This document shows positions 6,742 to 14,153 of a DNA stretch of 28,989 bases, one piece after another (the first letter of the stretch is position 1; each line of letters opens with the position of its first letter). The notes under the pieces are model-generated. The model searched no databases and had not been told where the DNA came from. It saw only the letters and a program-made list of their open reading frames with translations. The stretch comes from Flavobacterium sp. UBA4098 (lineage in GTDB: Bacteria > Bacteroidota > Bacteroidia > Flavobacteriales > Flavobacteriaceae): contig DFXW01000021.1 in assembly GCA_002382495.1 (NCBI GenBank), forward strand, positions 6,061 to 35,049, given 5' to 3'. Position numbers and translations under genes: made by a program.

Positions 6742-8520
6742 TTAAAAATCAAATTTATAATTGGCTCCCAATATCACTTGAAATCCTTGAACAGGGTAAT
6801 TCATCCAGCGCTCGTAAGCCTGATTCAATATATTATTGGCTTTCAAAAAACCAGTCAATCGCTCGCTGTGTTTGTAGCCAACATGAGCGTTCAAATCGAT
6901 ATAGGATTTTAAGGTTGTTGGGGTTGTAAAATAAACTGGCGGATAAATTTGTATGTATGCCAAATCATTATTGATTTGCATATCCTTACGAGTACCTACA
7001 AAAAACACATCCGCACCAGCGTACCATTTTGAATTAATGGTGTAATCTAGATTGGCATTGAATTGCAGTGCTGGTAAATTCCATGCTTCAGCTTGGGTTG
7101 CAGTGTTGTAAATAGACAGCGTACTATTGGCTCCAAAACTAATCGCTTCCGAAATATCGGCTTTCAATTCGCCAAAAAATCGAACTGTTTTTACATTATC
7201 ATAAACGATGCGCAATGAATTACCAAAAGCATAGGGTTGATTATTGACATCAGATGAGAAATCATTGCTTTTAAACATCGCTTTGTTGTTCTCATCTACA
7301 AACGAACCTCTAATATTATAACTGATATTGTCTGCCAATTTTCCTTTTAAACCTGCATATACATCATACTTTTTATTGGTTGGCGCAATCTGAAGTGTTG
7401 GGGACAAAAAGGGATTTTCATTTACAAAATCGAGATACGAATTTTGATCTAATCCTCCTTCGGCTCCAGCATAAAAAATCATCAAATCACCAACTACTTT
7501 GTGCGAAGCGGTAATTTGTGGATATAAAAAAAGTTGGTTATTGCTATTTTTAGTATCCAAACTATAATACAATCCAAGTCCTAAATGCATGGACCAATTG
7601 TCTTTTTCCAATTCATAACTTGGAGAAATCCCGAAATTAGTAAAGCCGTATTGATTCGATTCTGTATAGGATCGAGGAAAATTATGATCAAAATGACCGC
7701 TCAAATAATCCACGATGGCATTCAATTTAATTTCTTTACCTAAAGCTGTAAATTGAAAAGAGGGTTTAGCATAAAATCGGTTTTCCGATGAGCCAAATGC
7801 ATCTGAAAAATGGGCAAATTTAAAACTCGAGGCTTGCAAAATACTTTCGTTAAATTCAATTTTAGAATCTAATGTAATCGTGTTATAGGATTGTTTTGGA
7901 TCAATTCCCCAAACTAAAATATCATAAGCAGAAGGCAACAATAAATTCGTAAAATTGGTTGGTAATCCATACCAATGATAGATTTGATTTTGATAACCTA
8001 AATTAATATTCCAAGACAATTCTTCGGCTTCGGCCCCATAGGTTAAATCTAATGAGGTATCATAAAATGAATTTTCTAGATCCACTCCTTTAATTCCGCC
8101 TTGAGATGATAAATGACGGAACATTCCTGCTACATATTCTTCCGAATTTAGATCTTGAGTAGCAAACAACTCTGCATTCAATGTTCCATAATTACCGCCT
8201 CCAAACGTAGCGTAGCTTTTGTAAAAACGACCCAATTCTTCTTGACTCACACCTTCTGCTCTCCCTTTTGTAGGTGTAAAAGTAGATGCAACAGGGAAAG
8301 AAAAAATACTGTATTTTACTGTTTCTTTTGGGCTAGTCCCTTCTTCGTTCAAAGCAGGAGTTTCTTTTATCTTAAAAGCATCCGAAATAGTTGGGCTATA
8401 CGATTTGACCACATTCACCTCTTCGGTTCTAATTTTTTCTTGTTTTTTCTGTGCCAAAGCTAATTGCGAAACACACAATAACACTACAAATGTCGAATAT
8501 CTTAAAACAATTCTTTTCAT
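6742..8520 (-). CDS. Outer-membrane barrel, short TonB-dependent-receptor type
   Basis: This 592-residue exported protein starts at ATG 8520; the open frame reaches a TTG three codons earlier, but the ATG gives a clean signal peptide (MKRIVLRYSTFV...LALAQ, about 24 residues). The mature N-terminus has EEVNVVKSYSPTISDAF, reminiscent of a Ton-box region, and then long alternating beta-strand sequence to a C-terminal NYKFDF, whose final Phe is typical of outer-membrane barrels. The usual roughly 120-residue plug domain and the carboxypeptidase-like N-terminal domain are not seen, and the length is short for a TonB receptor (700-1000). Substrate is unknown. It lies 22 bases after phzF and downstream of the large TPR gene, so an envelope assembly role with the TPR protein is plausible but inferred. 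Confidence 0.8.
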   Translation of the reverse strand: MKRIVLRYSTFVVLLCVSQLALAQKKQEKIRTEEVNVVKSYSPTISDAFKIKETPALNEEGTSPKETVKYSIFSFPVASTFTPTKGRAEGVSQEELGRFYKSYATFGGGNYGTLNAELFATQDLNSEEYVAGMFRHLSSQGGIKGVDLENSFYDTSLDLTYGAEAEELSWNINLGYQNQIYHWYGLPTNFTNLLLPSAYDILVWGIDPKQSYNTITLDSKIEFNESILQASSFKFAHFSDAFGSSENRFYAKPSFQFTALGKEIKLNAIVDYLSGHFDHNFPRSYTESNQYGFTNFGISPSYELEKDNWSMHLGLGLYYSLDTKNSNNQLFLYPQITASHKVVGDLMIFYAGAEGGLDQNSYLDFVNENPFLSPTLQIAPTNKKYDVYAGLKGKLADNISYNIRGSFVDENNKAMFKSNDFSSDVNNQPYAFGNSLRIVYDNVKTVRFFGELKADISEAISFGANSTLSIYNTATQAEAWNLPALQFNANLDYTINSKWYAGADVFFVGTRKDMQINNDLAYIQIYPPVYFTTPTTLKSYIDLNAHVGYKHSERLTGFLKANNILNQAYERWMNYPVQGFQVILGANYKFDF

Positions 8521-8551
8521 AATTTTCAATAATTAATAACTCTTTATCAAT

Positions 8552-9415
8552 TTATACTTCCCAGGTTCCTTTAGCGATGTATTGAGAATTCCCTCCTATT
8601 TTTATATCAAAATTAACCCCATCCCATTGTCCATTAAAATAAATTTTGGAAGGTCGGCCAATGGCATCACCCTGCTGGTTGGTGATTTGTAAATTGGCAG
8701 CATGGTACTTTAATAAATAAGCCTGTAAACAAGTACTAGCACTTCCTGTGGCAGCATCTTCTTTCAATTGACCATTTTCGATGTACAACATTCTGCTGTA
8801 CAAATCATTTCCTTCCAAATAGAAAAAATAAAGCGCTTGAAAGGCTGTTTTGCAATTGGATTGCAACCATTCATGGGTGCTCAATAAATCTAATTTCAAA
8901 TTGGTTAACGCCTCTCTATTATTCAATGGAACAATCACAAAAGCACTACCTGTACTCACTTCTTGAATTGGTAAATCAGCAGAAAAATCATTCTTTTTTA
9001 AAGTACTAAATTCCGAAAAACCCTCTGATGAAAAAGTAGAAAAAAACTCAGGTTGTGCTGATTGCAACCAAACCAATTCTCCTTCTTGATAAACCGGAAT
9101 TTTTCCAATTGGCACCATCAGATTGATGGGTTGTTTTGGATCAGAAAAAATTCTATTCATAATCACCCAAGCAGTTCCAATAATGGGATGGCCCGCAAAT
9201 TTCATTTCAAATTCTGGTGTGAAAATTCGAATCGTTGCCACATTCGTTTCCTTATCGATTTGTGTAATAAAGGTACTCTCTGCAAAATTAATTTCTCGAG
9301 CTATATTTTGCATTTCAGCTTGAGTTAAATCCTGCGCGTTTTCAAAAACAGCTAACTGATTTCCCGAATACTTACTTTCAGCAAAAACGTCTACAATATG
9401 AAATGGTAATGGCAT
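8552..9415 (-). CDS. PhzF family isomerase/epimerase-like enzyme
   Basis: 287 residues, the normal size for the PhzF / diaminopimelate-epimerase fold (two similar alpha/beta halves). Visible: VDVFAESKYSGNQLAVF near the N-terminus; conserved catalytic Glu (E46) in NFAESTF; FEMKFAGHPIIGTAW in the first half; and EDAATGSASTCLQAYLL in the second. PhzF itself isomerises a phenazine precursor; no other phenazine genes are present, so that pathway is not implied and the substrate is unknown. The gene begins 4 bases after the TPR gene ends, which indicates co-translation in one operon. Confidence 0.88.
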   Translation of the reverse strand: MPLPFHIVDVFAESKYSGNQLAVFENAQDLTQAEMQNIAREINFAESTFITQIDKETNVATIRIFTPEFEMKFAGHPIIGTAWVIMNRIFSDPKQPINLMVPIGKIPVYQEGELVWLQSAQPEFFSTFSSEGFSEFSTLKKNDFSADLPIQEVSTGSAFVIVPLNNREALTNLKLDLLSTHEWLQSNCKTAFQALYFFYLEGNDLYSRMLYIENGQLKEDAATGSASTCLQAYLLKYHAANLQITNQQGDAIGRPSKIYFNGQWDGVNFDIKIGGNSQYIAKGTWEV

Positions 9416-9419
9416 ACTA

Positions 9420-12400
9420 CTAATTGGTAATTGATGAGTTTGTTTTAGATTCTTCAGCTTTTATGGCCTCCAAATCAGTTTGTGCTTTGGCCACAATATC
9501 GGTAAAATCAGAAAAGTTTTTTATGATTGTTTCCAAAATAAATGTCGCTTGGTAACTGTCTTTCAATGCATAAAAATTAGCTGCCATCAACAACAAACCT
9601 TTAGCACCAATGTACTTATAATCGGAAAAGTTTTTAGCTAACTGTTGCACCACTTCATTCGAATCTTCAAACTTCCCTTCTTTATTTTTAAAATAGGCAT
9701 CATAATACAAGGCTTCGGCCCCCAATTCGCCTTGAGCAGTTGCTAATTTCTCGTAGGCAGCTTTGGCTTTCGTTTCGTCACCCGTTTCCATGGCGGAACG
9801 AGCCACAACAATTTGAGCATCACTTGCGACATCGGCTTCTGCTTTAGGATTATCCAATACTTTTTCAGCATAAACTACCGCATTAGCAAAATCCTTTTTA
9901 TCGTAATACAACTTCATCAAATTGGCTTGCGCGAAAGTTTTGTTTTGCAACATATCGGCTTCTGATTCAATACGAGATAAAATCAAAATCGCTTTTTCTA
10001 CCTCTTTTGCTTTCAAATAAATTTGCCCCAATCGAACCAAAGAAGGTTCTGTATATTCATTTCGAGGTTCCGCAATTACATTTTCATAATTCGCCACTGA
10101 TTTTTCTTCTGATCCATTGGCAAATAATGATTGTGCCAAATAAAAGTTAGCTTGTAACGCATGAATCCCTTTTGGAAAAGCGGTCAAATAAGCCCCAAAT
10201 CCAGCAATTGCTTGACTTGTATTACTTTGTTGGTATTGCTTTTCGGCAGACTCATAGGTGTCATTATCCAAATCTGCATCCGTAACAGCAACGAAATCCA
10301 ATGTACGAACCCAAGAAGCATATTCATCTACTTTACCGTTTTCAACATAAATTAATCGCGCTGTTGAAACCGCTTCAAGCGCTTCCGAAGATTTTGGAAA
10401 CTCCGCTACCACTTGTTTGAATTTTGCAATAGCTTGGGCATCTTTATCGGCATTATAATACACCAAACCTTGTTTCAAAATAGCTTTGGAAACAAACGAA
10501 CCATTTTCAAACTCCTTGATCAATTGATCGTAGGTTGTAACTGCTTGTTCGTCTTTGTTTTCGGCTACATACGTATTTCCTAATTCAAATAAAGCGTCAT
10601 CACGGTATTCCGATTTTGGATACAATTGTAAAAACGAAACAAAATTTTCAATTTTCTTTTCATTTTTACCCATGAAACCATAAGAAATCGCTCTTTGATA
10701 AAACGCATAATCGGCATCGACACTTTTTTGTTCGATCACTTTTGCATAGGCCTCCATAGCTTGTCCGTATTTGGAGTTTACAAATCTGCAATCGGCTAAA
10801 CGCAGATACGAATCATTCATACGCACTTTATCTGTCCCTTTTTCTATTTGTTTTTGAAAATAATTTCCTGCCTGATCGTATTCTTTCATCTTGAAATAGG
10901 CATAGGCTATATTGTAATTGCAGTTAGTAAATTCAGCTGTGTTTTTAGCTTCTGCGTTACCCAAGAATTGTTTGAATGACAACAACGCATTAATAAAATC
11001 ATCTAACACAAATTGGGTTTCTCCTTTCCAAAAAGTAGCTCTAGCCGAAATCGTTGCGTCTTTTTGTAGAGCAACTGCTTTTTCAAAGCTTTTTAAAGCA
11101 GTTTGATATTCGCCATCTGTATACGATTGCAGTCCACTGTAAAACAACACTTTTTGATAGGCTAGTTTATTTTCTTGACTTTCTTTTTTTTCTAAAATAG
11201 CCAACGCTTCTTTGTAATTTTTAGATGACAAATAGGAATCCACCAGAATTCTTTCGATCTCTGTACGGTTTGTATTTTGAGGATAGCGTTCCAAAAACGC
11301 CGTCAAAATAGCTGGAGTACTTTCGTATGAATTCCCTATTTCATAACTTAATTTAGCATAATTCAAACTCGATTCTTCTTGCAATGAAGCATCAAAATCC
11401 ATCTCAGACGCATTTTTAAAAGCATTCAGGGCTTCTTGTTTTTTGTTCAAACTCAAATAACTCTGACCCAAATGATAATACCCATTTTGAGCTACAAAAT
11501 CTTTTCCATCAATAATTTTATTGAACTGCGAAATGGCATTTTGAAACTCTTTCTGTTGGTAATACGCAAACCCTAGTTGGTAATAATCGGTATTGGTCCA
11601 TTTTCCGTTTTTCCCTTTGTAACCCTCCAAGTAAGGAACAGCTTTGGCGTATTCTTTTAAATTAAAATAGCTTTCGCCAATAATCTTATTCAATTCAGAT
11701 TGTTCGGCAGGAGTTGATTTTGAAATTGCCACTACGCCTAAATCAATCGCTTTTTGAAAATTTCCTAATTTAAAATTCATATCCGATTGGTAATAGGACA
11801 TGCGTTCTTTGTATTTGCTTTCGTCTGAAACTGATTCAAAATATTGATTGGCTTGCTTGTAATCATCTCCTTCATAAGCCATAAAACCTAAATAGTATTT
11901 GGCTTGCGAACCATAGGTTGAGGTATTCAATACTTTATTTAAGTAGACTGAAGCTTGCTTTTTGTTTTTGGAAACAAATAAACTGTAGCCTTTTTGAAAA
12001 TTGTATTTCTCGCTTTCAGTAACTGCCAAATACATTTCGTCTACTTTTTCATACCCCATTAACGCTTTTTCATAGTCCCCTTGTTGAAAGTAAAAATGAC
12101 CTAGTTCCACATACCCTTGATTTTTCTTGGTACTGGTTGGGTAATTTGAAACAAAGCGTTCCATCCAACTTCCTGCATTGGGCTGGCGCTCACGAATAGC
12201 ACAAAGCGCAGTGTAATACAAACAATCTGCTTGTATTTCTTGATTATCTGAATTCGAGAGTACGCGATCCAGAACAATTTTTGCAGAGGCATATTGCCCT
12301 GCATTATACAACAAAACTGCAGTTTCAAAATCCTTTAGATTAGAATTATATATAGTTGATTTTTGTGCCGAAACCGAAAAAGTTCCCCAAAAAAATAGGG

Positions 12401-12428
12401 CGAATAATATCCCAGAAAATGTACGCAT
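9420..12428 (-). CDS. Large secreted TPR protein
   Basis: About 1002 residues made almost wholly of tetratricopeptide repeats: many 34-residue units with the W/Y-LG-Y--A pattern (for example AKYYLGFMAYEGDDYKQA, YYQLGFAYYQQKEFQNA, ALFELGNTYVAENKDEQA). TPR solenoids mediate protein-protein contacts. The start chosen is ATG 12428, which opens a signal peptide (MRTFSGILFALFFWGTFSVSAQ); the frame is open 22 codons further, but that extension overlaps the promoter and precedes the signal. The C-terminus is Ser/Thr/Asn-rich. It is first in an operon with the PhzF enzyme, the barrel and the GreA-like protein. A periplasmic scaffold linked to the barrel is inferred. Confidence 0.87.
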   Translation of the reverse strand: MRTFSGILFALFFWGTFSVSAQKSTIYNSNLKDFETAVLLYNAGQYASAKIVLDRVLSNSDNQEIQADCLYYTALCAIRERQPNAGSWMERFVSNYPTSTKKNQGYVELGHFYFQQGDYEKALMGYEKVDEMYLAVTESEKYNFQKGYSLFVSKNKKQASVYLNKVLNTSTYGSQAKYYLGFMAYEGDDYKQANQYFESVSDESKYKERMSYYQSDMNFKLGNFQKAIDLGVVAISKSTPAEQSELNKIIGESYFNLKEYAKAVPYLEGYKGKNGKWTNTDYYQLGFAYYQQKEFQNAISQFNKIIDGKDFVAQNGYYHLGQSYLSLNKKQEALNAFKNASEMDFDASLQEESSLNYAKLSYEIGNSYESTPAILTAFLERYPQNTNRTEIERILVDSYLSSKNYKEALAILEKKESQENKLAYQKVLFYSGLQSYTDGEYQTALKSFEKAVALQKDATISARATFWKGETQFVLDDFINALLSFKQFLGNAEAKNTAEFTNCNYNIAYAYFKMKEYDQAGNYFQKQIEKGTDKVRMNDSYLRLADCRFVNSKYGQAMEAYAKVIEQKSVDADYAFYQRAISYGFMGKNEKKIENFVSFLQLYPKSEYRDDALFELGNTYVAENKDEQAVTTYDQLIKEFENGSFVSKAILKQGLVYYNADKDAQAIAKFKQVVAEFPKSSEALEAVSTARLIYVENGKVDEYASWVRTLDFVAVTDADLDNDTYESAEKQYQQSNTSQAIAGFGAYLTAFPKGIHALQANFYLAQSLFANGSEEKSVANYENVIAEPRNEYTEPSLVRLGQIYLKAKEVEKAILILSRIESEADMLQNKTFAQANLMKLYYDKKDFANAVVYAEKVLDNPKAEADVASDAQIVVARSAMETGDETKAKAAYEKLATAQGELGAEALYYDAYFKNKEGKFEDSNEVVQQLAKNFSDYKYIGAKGLLLMAANFYALKDSYQATFILETIIKNFSDFTDIVAKAQTDLEAIKAEESKTNSSITN

Positions 12429-12449
12429 TGTGATTTTTTGTTTAAAATT

Positions 12450-12482
12450 CAAATGTATCATATTATAGGCTGTATAACGAAA
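12450..12482 (-). promoter_or_regulatory. Promoter of the TPR-PhzF-barrel-GreA-like operon
   Basis: On the minus strand TTTC (12482-12479) is followed after 21 bases by TACATTTG (12457-12450), an exact TAnnTTTG box. The expected start near 12445 gives a leader of about 17 bases to the ATG at 12428 and rules out the longer reading frame. Confidence 0.6.
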
Positions 12483-12545
12483 AGGTTGTAGCATTTATTA
12501 TGAACAATTGTTTTAACAAAAAATAAAAAAAATTGCGATTGATAA

Positions 12546-12575
12546 TTGAAATTTGCCAATTGATAATTACTTTTA
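12546..12575 (+). promoter_or_regulatory. Probable ftsE promoter
   Basis: TTG (12546-12548), 19 bases, then TACTTTTA (12568-12575), which matches TAnnTTTG in all but the last base. It diverges from the TPR operon promoter about 64 bases away. Confidence 0.4.
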
Positions 12576-12596
12576 CAACTTAAACAAATGCAAATT

Positions 12597-13280
12597 ATGT
12601 CACAATCCATTTTATCTCTAAGAAACGCTACCATATTCCAAGAAGGAAAAATCATTTTATCTGACGTAAACCTAGAAGTAAAACAAGGCGAATTCATTTA
12701 TATTATTGGAAAAACTGGCTCAGGAAAAAGTAGTTTATTAAAGACTTTATATGCTGATTTAGAGCTTAAAGAAGGAGCTGGACATATTGTTGATTTTGAT
12801 TTAGCTACCTTAAAAGAAGATGACATTCCATTCTTAAGAAGAAAAATCGGAATTGTTTTCCAAGATTTCAAATTACTTCCAGACCGTACTGTAAAAGACA
12901 ATATGCTTTTTGTTTTAAAAGCAACGGGCTGGATTGATAGTTCTGAAATGCTTCAAAAAATAGACGAAGTTTTAGACAAAGTAGGAATGAAAGACTTTGC
13001 AACTAAAATGCCACACCAACTATCCGGTGGAGAGCAACAACGTGTTGCCATAGCAAGAGCTTTGTTGAATGACCCTGAATTGATATTGGCTGATGAGCCA
13101 ACAGGAAACTTGGATCCACAAACTAGTGCTGAAGTGTTGGAAGTTCTTCGCAAAATCAATGAAAATGGAAAAACCATTGTAATGTCGACTCACGACTATG
13201 CATTGTTAGTTAAATTCCCATACAAAACATTAAAATGTGAAGATGCTAAAATTTTTGAAGTAGTTCAAAAAACGGCTTAA
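12597..13280 (+). CDS. ftsE: FtsE-type ABC ATPase
   Basis: ATPase partner of the membrane protein FtsX, which controls cell-wall hydrolases at the division site. The 227 residues carry Walker A GKTGSGKSS, Q-loop FQDFKLL, signature LSGGEQQRVAIARAL, Walker B ILADEP, D-loop GNLDP and switch His in MSTHDY. The close link to the FtsE/LolD group is from the PGNLDP-type region and small size; LolD is the main alternative. Two in-frame ATGs exist (12588 and 12597); the second is preferred because MSQSILSL is a natural beginning for this family and leaves a longer leader. No ftsX follows, so the partner must be encoded elsewhere. It is 5 bases before the next gene, so they are probably co-transcribed. 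Confidence 0.82.
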   Translation: MSQSILSLRNATIFQEGKIILSDVNLEVKQGEFIYIIGKTGSGKSSLLKTLYADLELKEGAGHIVDFDLATLKEDDIPFLRRKIGIVFQDFKLLPDRTVKDNMLFVLKATGWIDSSEMLQKIDEVLDKVGMKDFATKMPHQLSGGEQQRVAIARALLNDPELILADEPTGNLDPQTSAEVLEVLRKINENGKTIVMSTHDYALLVKFPYKTLKCEDAKIFEVVQKTA

Positions 13281-13285
13281 TTCCA

Positions 13286-14071
13286 ATGAAGCAAATTAGC
13301 TCGGTACAAAACCCAATCATCAAATCATTAGTGTTATTGCAAGAAAAAGCAAAAGCACGCAAGCTGTCTGGTACTTTTTTAATGGAAGGCCAACGCGAAA
13401 TTAGTATTGCTATCAAAGGGGGATATCAAATTGAAACCGTTCTTTTCGTACCCGAAATTTGTACTGAAAAACAAGCTTCTCAATTAGCACCTACTGCTGA
13501 ACTCATTGAAATCAACAAAGAAGTTTTTCAAAAATTAGCTTACCGAGACACTACCGAAGGAATTTTGGCTGTAGCCAAAACCAAGTCAACGCTTTTATCT
13601 GATTTAAAGTTATCCCAAAATCCATTAATATTAGTTGCTGAAGCACCTGAAAAACCAGGAAACATTGGTGCCCTATTGCGTACCGCTGATGCTGCCCATC
13701 TCGATGCAGTTATCATTGCTAATCCCAAAAGTGATTTATACAACCCCAATATTGTTCGTTCTAGTGTTGGTTGTTTGTTTACAAACCAAATAGCTACAGG
13801 AACTACCGCAGAAATTATTGCTTTTCTAAAAGAAAAAAATATTGCTATGTATTGCGCCACCCTACAAAATTCCAATGGGTACCACCTAGAAAATTATACT
13901 ACTCCAACTGCTTTAGTAGTAGGAACTGAGGCAACCGGATTGACCCAAGAATGGCGAGATGCTGCTACACAAAATATTATTATTCCTATGCAAGGCGAGA
14001 TTGATTCCATGAACGTTTCTGTAGCTGCCGCAATTTTAATTTTTGAAGCCAAAAGGCAAAGAGGTTTTTAA
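13286..14071 (+). CDS. SpoU/TrmH family RNA 2'-O-methyltransferase
   Basis: Transfers a methyl group from SAM to a ribose 2'-OH in tRNA or rRNA. The 261 residues contain an N-terminal RNA-binding part (QNPIIKSLVLLQEKAKAR, FLMEGQREI) and a C-terminal knotted SPOUT domain with motif 1 EKPGNIGALLRTADAA (about 129-144), motif 2 VVGTEATGLT and motif 3 IPMQGEIDSMNVSVAAAIL. The E at EKPGN, the R in LLRTADA and the N in DSMNVSVA are the expected catalytic and binding positions. The N-terminal substrate domain resembles RlmB-type and TsnR/AviRb-like enzymes; which RNA is modified cannot be told from sequence alone. It directly follows ftsE. Confidence 0.9.
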   Translation: MKQISSVQNPIIKSLVLLQEKAKARKLSGTFLMEGQREISIAIKGGYQIETVLFVPEICTEKQASQLAPTAELIEINKEVFQKLAYRDTTEGILAVAKTKSTLLSDLKLSQNPLILVAEAPEKPGNIGALLRTADAAHLDAVIIANPKSDLYNPNIVRSSVGCLFTNQIATGTTAEIIAFLKEKNIAMYCATLQNSNGYHLENYTTPTALVVGTEATGLTQEWRDAATQNIIIPMQGEIDSMNVSVAAAILIFEAKRQRGF

Positions 14072-14102
14072 ATTATCCTAACAAAATATTCTTTTAATTC
14101 CC

Positions 14103-14133
14103 TTGCGTAATTAGTCGGTTTTTTCTATTTTTA
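14103..14133 (+). promoter_or_regulatory. Probable rel promoter
   Basis: TTG (14103-14105), 20 bases, TATTTTTA (14126-14133); the -7 box matches TAnnTTTG except for the last base. A start near 14139 gives a leader of about 15 bases. Confidence 0.45.
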
Positions 14134-14153
14134 GAAATTGAACCCCGCCTACT

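Noticed and set aside
9062..9328. Plus-strand open frames opposite the PhzF gene
   Set aside because: Antisense shadows of a confident gene; no start context or domain.
8552..9415. Phenazine biosynthesis cluster
   Set aside because: Only a PhzF-fold enzyme is present; no other phz genes. The label is a family name.
12429..12494. N-terminal extension of the TPR gene
   Set aside because: It overlaps the promoter and precedes a good signal peptide; ATG at 12428 is better.
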